From CAYLNM01 sp964385045 (GTDB taxonomy: Bacteria > Planctomycetota > Phycisphaerae > Phycisphaerales > SM1A02): a stretch of DNA of 23,419 nucleotides. The notes beneath the pieces were generated by a model. That model saw only the letters and a program-made list of their open reading frames with translations. It had not been told where the DNA came from and searched no databases. Made by a program: the position numbers and the translations under genes. Shown here in pieces: positions 1-8,121 of this stretch. Numbering within the stretch: the first letter of the stretch is position 1; every line of letters begins with the position of its first letter. The stretch spans positions 1-23,419 of the forward strand of contig CAYLNM010000063.1 of the NCBI GenBank assembly GCA_964385045.1, read 5' to 3'.

Positions 1-1427
1 GACGCGCCCGCCGACCCCGCCGCCGCCTCCAGCCACCGCAGCACCCGCTCGAGTCCGACGCCCCGCGAGCCCTTGAGCAGCACGTGGTCCCCCGGCCGCA
101 GCCGGTCGAGCACCGCCTGCCGGACCGAGGCGTCCAGCCCCGGCACGCACAGGGCGCGGGCCGCGAGGTGGCGGCCGGCCCCGATCAGCGGCGCGTGCCG
201 CCCGACGAGGACCAGCGCGTCGACCGGGGCCGCGAGGTCGAGCTCGGCGACGAGCTCGCCCACCTCGCGGTGCAGCCGGGGGGCGTCCGGTCCGAGCTCG
301 AGCATGTCGCCGAGGACCAGCACCCGCCGCCCGCCGCCCGCCGCCACGTCGCGGCTCGCGCGGTCGAAGGTCCGCAGGGCCGCGACCATCGACTCGGGGC
401 TCGCGTTCCACGAGTCGTCGAGGACCGTGATCCCCCCGATCTCGCGGCGCACCAGCCGCATCGCGGGGGGCTCGGCCGCGGCGAGGCCCTCGTGCAGGGC
501 GGCGTCGTCCACCCCCAGCGCCCCCGCCACCGCGATCGCCCCCGCCGCGTTGTGGGCATTGTGCTCCCCCGGCAGTCGCAGCCGGAAGGTCTCGCGCCCG
601 CGGCCGCGGTCCACCGCGCACCACCAGCCGTCCGCGTCCTCGCCCGAGTCGAGCAGCCGCACCGCGAGCGGTCGGTCGTCGCCCGCGGCCCCCCGGCCGT
701 ACCAGACGACGTGCGATCGACCCGCGAGCCGGTCGGCGAGGTGCGGCGCGTCGACGCTCGCCACCACCGGCCCCGCCGGATCCATGGGGGCCGCGATCGA
801 CGCCTTCTCGGTCGCGATCGCGGCCACGCTGCCGAACGCCCCGAGGTGGGCGCGGCCGACGGCGGTGATCAGCGAGAGGTCCGGACGGGCGATCTCGGAC
901 AGGACCCGGATCTCGCCCGGGCCGCCGGTGCCGATCTCGGCCACGACCGTGCGGTCCCCCGGCCCGGCCGCGAGCAGCGTCAGCGGCAGGCCCACGTCGT
1001 TGTTCCAGCTCGAGGGCGCCGACACCGTGGGGCCGCGCCGCGCGAGGATCGCGTGCAGCAGCGCCTTGCTCGTGGTCTTGCCGACGGAGCCCGTGATGCC
1101 GACGACCTCGATCCCCAGCGCCCGCCGCCACGCCGCCGCGAGCCGGCCGAGGGCGCGGCGGGCGTCGTCGACCACCACCGCCGGCAGGTCGGGCGGCACC
1201 GCGTCCGCGCGGTCCACGATCGCGAAGGCCGCCCCGCCCGCCGCCGCCGCCGCGAGGTGGTCGTGGGCGTCGTGCCGCGGGCCGCGGAGGGCGACGAAGC
1301 ACCGTCCCCGCACGTCCGCCCGCGTGTCGGTGGCGACGCCGGCGGCGACGGTCCCGGGCTCCCCGCCGTGCGGGCGGCCGCCGGTCGCCTCGGCCACGAA
1401 GGCCGCGTCGAGCCGCGGGCCGGTCAC
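1..1427 (-). CDS. murF: UDP-N-acetylmuramoyl-tripeptide--D-alanyl-D-alanine ligase MurF (C-terminus cut by window edge)
   Basis: MurF adds D-Ala-D-Ala to UDP-MurNAc-tripeptide in the cytoplasm, the last soluble step of peptidoglycan precursor synthesis. Reading the minus strand from GTG at 1427 gives MTGPRLDAAFVAEATG and then an open frame to the edge (475 residues). An ATP-binding P-loop GITGSVGKTT is visible with its Lys at residue 117. Further on come SSWNNDVGLPLT, EIGTGGPGEI, GEHNAHNAAGA and the MurF-type DDSWNASPESM segment; HVLLKGSRGVGLE lies close to the edge. At 475 residues it is already about full family length, so only a few C-terminal residues should be missing. The start is supported by GGAGA at 1435-1439 with an 8-nt spacer, and by the 4-bp GTGA overlap with the murE stop, which suggests translational coupling. 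Its identity is firm from the motifs and the murE neighbour. Confidence 0.93.
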   Translation of the reverse strand, partial: MTGPRLDAAFVAEATGGRPHGGEPGTVAAGVATDTRADVRGRCFVALRGPRHDAHDHLAAAAAGGAAFAIVDRADAVPPDLPAVVVDDARRALGRLAAAWRRALGIEVVGITGSVGKTTSKALLHAILARRGPTVSAPSSWNNDVGLPLTLLAAGPGDRTVVAEIGTGGPGEIRVLSEIARPDLSLITAVGRAHLGAFGSVAAIATEKASIAAPMDPAGPVVASVDAPHLADRLAGRSHVVWYGRGAAGDDRPLAVRLLDSGEDADGWWCAVDRGRGRETFRLRLPGEHNAHNAAGAIAVAGALGVDDAALHEGLAAAEPPAMRLVRREIGGITVLDDSWNASPESMVAALRTFDRASRDVAAGGGRRVLVLGDMLELGPDAPRLHREVGELVAELDLAAPVDALVLVGRHAPLIGAGRHLAARALCVPGLDASVRQAVLDRLRPGDHVLLKGSRGVGLERVLRWLEAAAGSAGA

Positions 1428-3076
1428 CGCGCCGTCTCCGGGCGCGCGGGCCGCGCCGGCGGCTCCCCGGCGGCATCCCCGCCGCCGCCGGCGGCCGGCC
1501 CGCGGGACGGCATCGTCTCCACGCTCGGGGCGTCGCCGTGCCGGGCCTGCAGGGCCGCCCGGGCCACCGCCACGTCGTCGAAGGGCCGCCGCTCCGTGCC
1601 GACGACCTGCTCCCGCTCGTGGCCCTTGCCCGCGATCACGACGACGTCGTCCGGCCCGGCCATCCCGATCGCCCACGCGATGGCCCGCCCGCGGTCGGCG
1701 TCGCGGTGCACCGCCGGGCCCGCCGCCCGGGGCAGGCCCGCGGCCGCGTCGTCGAGGATCCGCTCGGGGTCCTCGGTGCGCGGGTTGTCGCTCGTGAGCA
1801 CCACGACGTCGGCGTGCCGGGCGGCGGCCACCGCCATCCGCGGCCGCTTGCCGCGGTCGCGGTCGCCGCCGCAGCCGAAGACCACGAGCAGCCGGCCGCC
1901 CTCGGGCAGCAGCGGCCGCACCGCCGACAGTGCGTTGTCGAGCGCATCGTCGGTGTGGGCGTAGTCGACGAGGACGCGCGGCGAGGCGGGGCAGGCCGCC
2001 GCCGCGTCGATCCGCACCGGCTCGAGCCGCCCGGGCGGGGCCGTCGCCCGCGCGAGCCCGGTCACGATCGCGTCGCGGTCGCGGCCGAGCGCCCACGCCG
2101 CCGCCGCCGCCTGGGCCGCGTTCATCGCGTTGTACGCGCCGACGAGCGGCACGAGGATCTCGTCCTCGCCCCACGGGCCGCGGAGGCGCAGGCGGGTCCC
2201 GTCGACGTCGGAGGCGAGGGTGCGGACGAGGACCTCGGCCGATGGATCGTGGGCCGAGACGCGGACCACCCGTCCCCGCACCGCCGCGATCATGTCCGCC
2301 CCTCGCGGGTCGTCGACGTTCACGATCGCGGTGCCCTCGGGGTGCAGCAGCTCGAAGAGCCGCCGCTTGGCCGCCGCGTACGCCTCCATCGTCCCGTGGT
2401 AGTCGAGGTGGTCCTGCGTCAGGTTGGTGAAGACCGCGGCCGCGATCCGCACGCCCGAGAGCCGGCCCTGGTCGAGACCGTGGCTCGAGGCCTCCATCAC
2501 CGCCGCCCGGCAGCCGTGGTCGACCATGCGGGCGAGCAGCGGCGAGAGCTCGAAGGGATCCGGCGTGGTGAGCCGGGCGTCGTGCACCCCGAGGCCGTCG
2601 TGCACCGTCACGGTGCCGATGAGCCCGACCGGCGACGCGGGGTCGTCCCCGCCGAGGAGCCCGCGGGCGAGCCACGTGGTGGTCGTCTTGCCGTTGGTCC
2701 CGGTCACCGCGAGCAGGTCCAGCCGCCGCGAGGGGTCGCCCGCCATCCGCTCGGCCAGCTGCGCGCCCGCCTCGGTCGGGCGGTCGGCCTCGAGCCGGGC
2801 GACGGCGGGGGCCGCCGCGGCCACGCGGGCGGCGAGGTCCTCGGGCAGCGGCGGCAGCAGCACCGCGGCCGCGCCGCGCGCCGCCGCGTCGATCGCGTGG
2901 GCCGCGGCGTCCCCGGGTCGCGGCGCACGGGCGACGAACAGCTCGCCCGGCTCCGTCCCCCGCGAGTCGCCGCCGACCCAGCCGACCACGATCTCGTCCG
3001 CCGCCCCCGCCCGGCCCGGATCGACGATCCGCACGCCGGGGAGGCCGGCCACCAGCGCCGCGAGCCGCATCGCCAT
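1424..3076 (-). CDS. murE: UDP-N-acetylmuramoyl-L-alanyl-D-glutamate--2,6-diaminopimelate ligase MurE
   Basis: MurE adds the third stem-peptide residue to UDP-MurNAc-L-Ala-D-Glu in the cytoplasm. The 550-residue product shows the Mur-ligase P-loop TGTNGKTTTT (Lys130), the central motifs MEASSHGLDQGRLSG and TNLTQDHLDYHGTMEAY, and the C-terminal-domain tetrad DNPR at residues 430-433. In this family DNPR indicates meso-diaminopimelate rather than lysine, so a DAP-type wall is inferred. KGHEREQ follows near the C-terminus. The last 30 or so residues form a Pro/Ala/Gly-rich tail that is not part of the usual fold. The ATG at 3076 is preceded by an excellent Shine-Dalgarno, AGGAGGAGG at 3083-3091 with a 6-nt spacer, which lies inside the end of rodA. 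Only one nucleotide separates the rodA stop from this start, and the murE stop overlaps the murF start, so it is part of one operon. Confidence 0.96.
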   Translation of the reverse strand: MAMRLAALVAGLPGVRIVDPGRAGAADEIVVGWVGGDSRGTEPGELFVARAPRPGDAAAHAIDAAARGAAAVLLPPLPEDLAARVAAAAPAVARLEADRPTEAGAQLAERMAGDPSRRLDLLAVTGTNGKTTTTWLARGLLGGDDPASPVGLIGTVTVHDGLGVHDARLTTPDPFELSPLLARMVDHGCRAAVMEASSHGLDQGRLSGVRIAAAVFTNLTQDHLDYHGTMEAYAAAKRRLFELLHPEGTAIVNVDDPRGADMIAAVRGRVVRVSAHDPSAEVLVRTLASDVDGTRLRLRGPWGEDEILVPLVGAYNAMNAAQAAAAAWALGRDRDAIVTGLARATAPPGRLEPVRIDAAAACPASPRVLVDYAHTDDALDNALSAVRPLLPEGGRLLVVFGCGGDRDRGKRPRMAVAAARHADVVVLTSDNPRTEDPERILDDAAAGLPRAAGPAVHRDADRGRAIAWAIGMAGPDDVVVIAGKGHEREQVVGTERRPFDDVAVARAALQARHGDAPSVETMPSRGPAAGGGGDAAGEPPARPARPETAR

Positions 3077-3077
3077 C

Positions 3078-4364
3078 TCAGGCCTCCTCCTGCTCGAAGG
3101 TGTCGAAGTCCTCGGCCTCCCGGGCGAGGAACTGCGGCCACCGCAGCCCCACCGAGAGGATGATGCCGATCATCGCCCACACCGACACGAGGCTCGACCC
3201 CCCGTAGCTCACGAAGGGCAGCGTCATGCCGGTGATCGGCAGCAGGCCGATCGTCATGCCGGTGTTCACGACCATCTGCGTGAACAGCATCGCCCCGAGG
3301 CCGATCACGACCAGCCGGCCGAACGGCTCGCTCGTCTGGGCCGCGGTGAGCAGCACCGACACCCCGAGCAGCAGGTAGAGCCCCCACGTCGCGAGGGCCC
3401 CGAGGAAGCCCCAGCGCACGCTCACCACCGCGAAGATCATGTCGTTGTGATCCTCGGGCAGGTGGTTCTCCTGCACGAGGATGGCGCCGTCCGTCCGGCC
3501 GAGTCCGGTCGTCCCCCCCGCCCCGACGAGGGTCATCGCGACGTGGCCCTGGAAGCCCTCGTCGTCCAGGGTGGCGTTGGTGCCCGTCCAGTGGTCGACG
3601 AGCGCGTGGATCCGCTCCTTCTGGTGCGGCTGCAGCAGCGGGTAGGTCGAGGCGCCGAGCCCGAGGCCGATCACGCCGATGATCGCGAGGTGGTGCAGGC
3701 GGCTGCCGGCGGCCACGAGCATCGCGAACAGCGTGGGCAGGAACAGCAGCGAGGTGCCGAGGTCCGGCTCCTTCAGGATCAGGACCATCGGGAGGAACGT
3801 CAGCGCGACCGGCACGAGGATGCCGAGGAAGTGGCGGTAGTGCCGCCGCGTGGTCAGATAGCCCGCCAGCAGCAGGACGTAGGCCACCTTCGCGAGCTCC
3901 GACGGCTGGAACTCGAAGCCGAAGGGCAGCGTGATCCAGCGGCGGGCGCCGTTCCGCGGCCGCACGATCGACTCGGGGACGAACGGCAGCAGCACGAGGA
4001 CCAGCAGCAGCACCACCACGACCATCAGCAGCAGCGAGAGACGCTCGAGCAGGCGGTAGTGCACCAGCGTGGCCGCGGTGGCGGCGATCACGCCGAGGCA
4101 GAGGAAGGCGACCTGCCGCGCCGCCTCGCCGGGGGCGACGGCGTGGATCGACAGCACGCCGAGGACGCTGAGGGCGAGGGCGGCGAGCACGCAGCCCCAC
4201 GCCGGGGTGAAGGCCGAGAGCCGCGGCCGGGCGAGCGCCCGCACCACCGCCCGCAGCCCCGCGGGCGAGAAGCGCTCGCGCGGCGGCGCCGCCGGCGGGG
4301 CCGGCCGCACCAGCCGCCCCCCGGGCCCGGGGCCGAGCAGCGACTCGCCGCCCCCGCCGGTCAC
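3078..4364 (-). CDS. rodA: SEDS-family peptidoglycan glycosyltransferase RodA
   Basis: SEDS proteins polymerise lipid II glycan strands in the inner membrane together with a class B PBP. The 428-residue product begins with a cytoplasmic, Gly/Pro/Arg-rich N-terminus of about 55 residues, then about ten hydrophobic segments. SEDS hallmarks include GFEFQPSELAKVAYVLL, LKEPDLGTSLLFLPTLFAML, HLPEDHNDMIFAV (with the conserved Asp of the extracellular loop) and GMTLPFVSYGGSSLVSVWA. I prefer RodA to FtsW because it sits directly downstream of a PBP2-like gene; sequence alone does not fully exclude FtsW. After MIFAV the usual acidic pair before the Gly is replaced by SVRWGFLG. GTG at 4364 is chosen because GGAG lies at 4373-4376 with an 8-nt spacer and GTGA overlaps the mrdA stop. 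The longer open frame to 4652 only reads through mrdA out of frame. Confidence 0.9.
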   Translation of the reverse strand: MTGGGGESLLGPGPGGRLVRPAPPAAPPRERFSPAGLRAVVRALARPRLSAFTPAWGCVLAALALSVLGVLSIHAVAPGEAARQVAFLCLGVIAATAATLVHYRLLERLSLLLMVVVVLLLVLVLLPFVPESIVRPRNGARRWITLPFGFEFQPSELAKVAYVLLLAGYLTTRRHYRHFLGILVPVALTFLPMVLILKEPDLGTSLLFLPTLFAMLVAAGSRLHHLAIIGVIGLGLGASTYPLLQPHQKERIHALVDHWTGTNATLDDEGFQGHVAMTLVGAGGTTGLGRTDGAILVQENHLPEDHNDMIFAVVSVRWGFLGALATWGLYLLLGVSVLLTAAQTSEPFGRLVVIGLGAMLFTQMVVNTGMTIGLLPITGMTLPFVSYGGSSLVSVWAMIGIILSVGLRWPQFLAREAEDFDTFEQEEA

Positions 4365-7147
4365 GGCCGCCGCTCCGAGGCCCCCGCCACGTCCGCGTCG
4401 GGGGCCGCCTCGCCCGCCACGAGCACCGGCGTGCCGCCCGGCCGCACCTTGGTCGGCCCCAGGCCCGGCTCCATCGGCAGGTAGCCCTCCTGCATCAGCG
4501 CGAGCACGACCTGGTTCGCGATCGGGCCGGCCACGCGGCCGCCGGAGCCGCCCCAGCGCACCACCACCGCGATCGCGTAGCCGCCGCTGGAGCCGTCGGC
4601 CGGCTCGACCACGCCCACGAACCACGCGTGGGCGAGGCCGCGAACCTCCCACGCCGGCTCGCGCTCGTCGGGGGCGCCGGCCGGCGTGTCCGCGGTCACG
4701 TCACCCGGCATGGCGTCGTCGTCCGCCGCCGGCACCCGCACCCGGCCCTGCTCCTGGGCGGTGCCGGTCTTGCCGTACACGATCGCCTCGCGGTACGCGC
4801 GGCCGCGGACCGGACCGTCGGGCACGAGCTCGGGCGTGAAGATGCGGTACGCGGTGGGACCCACCCGCACGTGGTGGGCGGTGCCGGAGTAGGCGTGCAC
4901 GCCGAGCTCGAGCCCGGCGCGGGCCGCCTCGACCGCGGCCGCGTCGAGCTCGAGCGGCGGCCGCGGGTCCGCGTCGAGCGCCGCCGCGTCCATCGCGTCC
5001 CCCGGGTCCGTCGCGTCCACGGCCTCCGCGGCCTCGCCGGCGTCCACGGCCCCCGCCCCGCGCGCGGCGCCGGCCCGCACGCCGAACGCCTCCGCCGGCT
5101 CCCGCACCAGCCGCACCGACGGCCGCGAGCCGCCGCGGAAGAGCGCCGCGTAGGCGGTCGCGGCCTGCACCGGCGTCCAGGTCATCGCCCCCTGCCCGGT
5201 GCCGACGAGGACCTCCTCGCCGCGGCTGATCCGCAGCCGGGCCACGTCCGGCAGGCGTCCGCCGCCGAGGGTGGGTACGTCGCCGGGTGCGGCGCCGAGG
5301 CCGAACGCCCGCAGCCACCACTGCAGCCGGGCCGGGTCGTCGAACTCGTCCGCCGCCCGGTGGAAGAAGATGTTGCACGACTGCGACAGGGCCTGCGGGC
5401 CGTCGAGGGCGCCGTGGGTCGCGAACGCCGGAGGCCGGTGGATCCAGCAGCGGTGGCTGCCGGGGTCGGCGAAGTAGTGGCCGGTGCACTCGACCTCGTC
5501 GCCGCGGCCCCGCAGGCCCTCGGCGATCGCGGCGGCCAGGATCATCGGCTTGATCGTCGAGCCGGGCGTGGTGCCGTAGAGGCCGGCGACGTCCAGCTCG
5601 AGCCAGCCCGCCTCGTCGATGATCGGCTCCATCTCGGGGTCGGGCAGCTCTCGGCGGTCGGGCCCGTTGACCAGCGCGAGGACCTCGCCCGACTCCACGT
5701 CGAGCACCGCGACCCCGACCGCGAGCGGATGCCCGGCGCCGCCGGGCACGCCCGCGAGGCCGCTCGCCCCGTGCACCTCGGGACTCGCGAGCGTGAGGCC
5801 GACGTCGGGATGCAGGACGGCGCGGATGCGGGCCTGCAGCCGCACGTCGACGGTGGAGCGGACGTCGGCCCCGTGGTCGGCCGGCACCGTCCGCGATCGC
5901 GGGGCCTCGCCGCCGATCCGCTCGCGCGAGAGCTCGATCGCGGTCCGCTCGAGTCCGCGCTCGCCACGGAGCACGTCCTCGGCGAGCCCCTCGAGCCCGC
6001 CGCGCCCGATGCGGTCGCCGAGGGGCCGGTAGCCCCCGCGGTCCTCGGCCGCGTCGAAGGGCCGGGCCGCATGGTCCTCGGCGTACACCGGGCCGATGCG
6101 GCCGACGAGATCGGACGCGAGCCCCTCCACGAGCACCGCCCGCGGCGCGTCGAAGGCGAGCGGTCCCGGCAGCATCGAGCCGTCGACCTCGACCGTGGCC
6201 CGGCTCCAGGGACGCTCCCGCACCGTCGCGGGATCGAGCCGGAGCACGTCCTCGAGGCCGAGGTCCTCGGCGATGCGCCGCACGTCGCGGGCGGTCGCGG
6301 CCGGGATCGGCTCGAGCACCTCGTGGAAGCCCACCTGCTCGCGGATCGGCCGCGCGACGAAGCCCCCCGGGTCGATCCCGCGGGCCTGCAGCAGCGCCGC
6401 GAGCGACCAGCCGCGCGGGCCGGACGGCGGGAGGTCGTCCGGCGAGAGGTCGAAGGCCGCGAGGGCGCCGCGGCCGAACCGCAGGACGTCGGGGTCGCCG
6501 GACGGGGCGGCGGCCGCGGCTCCCGTCCCGCGGCCCGCCGGGGCGGCGGCGGACGGCCGCGCCCGCGCCAGCAGGCCCGCCACGTCGGTCCCGAGGGCCC
6601 GGGCCGCCCACGCGAGCTCCTGCCGCCGGTGCACGTGGGCGGCGAGCCGCTCGACCCCGGCGTCGATCTCCCGCAGGCGACGGTCCAGGTCCGTCCGCGA
6701 CCGTCCGCCGGCGCGAGCGAGCGCGGCGAGCAGCGCGTCGCGGCGGGCCTCCGCCTCGGGCCGGGCGCGATGGATCGCGGCCCCGCGGGCCGCCTCGCCC
6801 ATCCGGCGCCAGGCCCCGCGGCCGACCGAGGCCCGCACGCGGCGGGCGGCCTCGTCGACCACCCACGCATCGTCGTCCACGAACGCGGCCCGCAGCTCCA
6901 CCGCGTACCCGGGGGCCGCGTCCCGGGCGAGCGACTCGCCGCGGCGGTCGAGGATCGAGCCCCGCATCGCGGGCAGGACGCGGACGTCGACGAGGGCGTT
7001 CATCGCCTCCCGGCGATGGTGCTCGCCCTGCACGAGGCTGAGCCAGGCGTGCCGCAGCGCGAGCAGCGCGATCGCCGCCGCCATCCCCGCGGCCAGCAGG
7101 CCGAGGCGCCGCTGGTACGGATTGGCGACCGGCTGGGGGCTGCTCAT
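4361..7147 (-). CDS. mrdA: Penicillin-binding protein 2, class B transpeptidase (unusually long)
   Basis: Class B PBPs cross-link peptidoglycan in the periplasm as partners of a SEDS polymerase. The product has a short cytoplasmic N-terminus, one membrane anchor at about residues 15-35 and the RGSILDRRGESLA motif typical of the PBP dimerisation domain. The three transpeptidase motifs are intact: STIK (Ser530 nucleophile, Lys533), SCN (590-592) and KTGTAQEQG (Lys793). At 928 residues it is far longer than the roughly 600-650 usual for PBP2. The extra length lies mostly between the RGSILDRRG motif and Ser530, with helical Arg/Ala-rich sequence at about residues 80-200. A second, Asp/Ala-rich low-complexity insert precedes KTG. 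ATG 7147 (MSSPQPVANPYQRR) is preferred over an in-frame ATG at 7276, which would add 43 Arg/Ser/Thr-rich residues before the anchor. No clear Shine-Dalgarno precedes 7147. It heads the operon and overlaps rodA by 4 bp. Confidence 0.9.
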   Translation of the reverse strand: MSSPQPVANPYQRRLGLLAAGMAAAIALLALRHAWLSLVQGEHHRREAMNALVDVRVLPAMRGSILDRRGESLARDAAPGYAVELRAAFVDDDAWVVDEAARRVRASVGRGAWRRMGEAARGAAIHRARPEAEARRDALLAALARAGGRSRTDLDRRLREIDAGVERLAAHVHRRQELAWAARALGTDVAGLLARARPSAAAPAGRGTGAAAAAPSGDPDVLRFGRGALAAFDLSPDDLPPSGPRGWSLAALLQARGIDPGGFVARPIREQVGFHEVLEPIPAATARDVRRIAEDLGLEDVLRLDPATVRERPWSRATVEVDGSMLPGPLAFDAPRAVLVEGLASDLVGRIGPVYAEDHAARPFDAAEDRGGYRPLGDRIGRGGLEGLAEDVLRGERGLERTAIELSRERIGGEAPRSRTVPADHGADVRSTVDVRLQARIRAVLHPDVGLTLASPEVHGASGLAGVPGGAGHPLAVGVAVLDVESGEVLALVNGPDRRELPDPEMEPIIDEAGWLELDVAGLYGTTPGSTIKPMILAAAIAEGLRGRGDEVECTGHYFADPGSHRCWIHRPPAFATHGALDGPQALSQSCNIFFHRAADEFDDPARLQWWLRAFGLGAAPGDVPTLGGGRLPDVARLRISRGEEVLVGTGQGAMTWTPVQAATAYAALFRGGSRPSVRLVREPAEAFGVRAGAARGAGAVDAGEAAEAVDATDPGDAMDAAALDADPRPPLELDAAAVEAARAGLELGVHAYSGTAHHVRVGPTAYRIFTPELVPDGPVRGRAYREAIVYGKTGTAQEQGRVRVPAADDDAMPGDVTADTPAGAPDEREPAWEVRGLAHAWFVGVVEPADGSSGGYAIAVVVRWGGSGGRVAGPIANQVVLALMQEGYLPMEPGLGPTKVRPGGTPVLVAGEAAPDADVAGASERRP

Positions 7148-7282
7148 GGGAGTCCGTTCCGCGTCCGAGCTCCGCTCGCGCGACGGGCCCCGGCCGCGAG
7201 GCGTCCCGGGCGTCGAGGCGAACCGTCGGAGCGACCGGCGAACCGCCGTCCGTGCAGTCCGCGAAGGCGTCGCCACCCGTCG

Positions 7283-7288
7283 AGTCTA
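7283..7288 (-). promoter_or_regulatory. Possible -10 element for the mrdA operon
   Basis: On the minus strand the hexamer TAGACT fits the TANNNT pattern of high-GC bacterial -10 boxes. It would start transcription near 7276, giving a leader of about 130 nt before the mrdA ATG at 7147. No convincing -35 box is visible. The rest of 7148-7413 shows no gene; it holds GC-rich palindromes near the aat end. Confidence 0.25.
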
Positions 7289-7376
7289 CCGGCGCGGAGC
7301 GACCCGCGATGACCCGTGGGGCGTCGGCACAGGGACTCCCGCCGGCTCGGGCGCGGCTCGCCGCGGCCCGGCCCCG

Positions 7377-7396
7377 GGGCCTCGCCGCGGAGGCCC
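7377..7396 (-). terminator. GC hairpin after aat
   Basis: Seventeen nucleotides beyond the aat stop, GGGCCTC and GAGGCCC form a perfect 7-bp stem around a 6-nt loop (7377-7383 with 7390-7396). It partly overlaps a 12-bp palindrome, GGCCCCGGGGCC, at 7370-7381. There is no T-run, so this is a terminator-like hairpin rather than a classical intrinsic terminator. It could end aat transcription before the mrdA operon. Confidence 0.3.
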
Positions 7397-7413
7397 GGCG
7401 ACCGGCGGCCCGG

Positions 7414-8088
7414 TCAGCCCCGCGGCAGCGGCCCGTCGGCCCAGTCGGTCGGCTGCCGCACCGCGCCCACGAGCCGGTCGAGGTACGCGGCCCGCGGGAT
7501 CTCGTGGGCCCCGAAGCGCATCAGATGGGGCGTGACGAACTGGGTGTCCAGCAGCTCGACCCCGATCGCCCGCAGGTGCTCGACGAGGTGGACGAGGCAG
7601 ACGGACGAGGCCCCGGTGCCGCCGAGGGCCGGCCGCACGAACATCGACTCCCCGAAGAAGGCTCCGCCGATGTGCACCCCGTAGAGCCCGCCGACGAGCA
7701 CGCCGTCGCGCCAGGCCTCGACGCTGCGGGCGAAGCCGCGGGCGTGGAGCCCCGCGTACGCCGCCACCAGCCGCTCGTCGATCCACGTCTCCGGCTCCGC
7801 CGGGCGGGGCTCGGCGCACGCCCGCATCACGCCGGTGAAGTCGCGGTCGCCGACGATCTCGAACCGCCGCTGCCGGACGAGCCGCCCCACGTTCCTCGGC
7901 ACGTGGAAGGCCTCGTCGAGCGGGATCACGCCGCGGGGGTCGGGGCTGAACCACTCGATCGCCCCCGAGTGCGGGTCGGCCATCGGGAAGATGCCCTGCA
8001 GGTAGGCGGCAAGCAGCAGGTCCGTCGACGGCACCTCGGGGTCGGGGACCGGCGTGGACTGGCGATCCTGGTGCTTGCGGGCCATCAT
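7414..8088 (-). CDS. aat: Leucyl/phenylalanyl-tRNA--protein transferase
   Basis: Aat transfers Leu or Phe from aminoacyl-tRNA to N-terminal Lys/Arg of proteins, marking them for ClpS/ClpAP degradation in the bacterial N-degron pathway. The 224-residue product matches the family length (about 230). It carries the hallmarks LLAAYLQGIFPMA, IEWFSPDPRGVIPL, ETWIDERLVAAY, GGLYGVHIGGAFFGESMF, and LLDTQFVTPHLMRFGAHEIPR near the C-terminus. After GESMF the usual ASK-type segment reads GASSVCLVHLVEHL. The start is either of two adjacent ATGs (8088 or 8085, MMARKHQ); no good Shine-Dalgarno precedes them. The open frame continues far upstream to 8589, but that part runs antisense to asnB and has no family similarity. 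The gene is divergent from asnB and follows no obvious ClpS/ClpA gene in the window. Confidence 0.95.
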   Translation of the reverse strand: MMARKHQDRQSTPVPDPEVPSTDLLLAAYLQGIFPMADPHSGAIEWFSPDPRGVIPLDEAFHVPRNVGRLVRQRRFEIVGDRDFTGVMRACAEPRPAEPETWIDERLVAAYAGLHARGFARSVEAWRDGVLVGGLYGVHIGGAFFGESMFVRPALGGTGASSVCLVHLVEHLRAIGVELLDTQFVTPHLMRFGAHEIPRAAYLDRLVGAVRQPTDWADGPLPRG

Positions 8089-8121
8089 CGGCTTTCGGCT
8101 GGGGCATGGTCGGCGACCGAT

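Noticed and set aside
84..1964. Long plus-strand open frames (574-626 residues) over the murF/murE region
   Set aside because: They are antisense to MurF and MurE with all Mur motifs on the minus strand; the products are Arg/Pro/His-rich composition artefacts.
2424..4484. 686-residue plus-strand frame rich in His, Gln and Glu
   Set aside because: It mirrors rodA and murE on the other strand; repeated HH/QQ/EE arises from antisense reading of membrane-protein codons.
7148..7276. ATG 7276 as the mrdA start
   Set aside because: Adds 43 Arg/Ser-rich residues before the normal short cytoplasmic tail and would overlap the promoter candidate; kept only as an alternative.
4628..7312. 894-residue plus-strand frame
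   Set aside because: Antisense to mrdA, whose SxxK, SxN and KTG motifs are intact; no family features.
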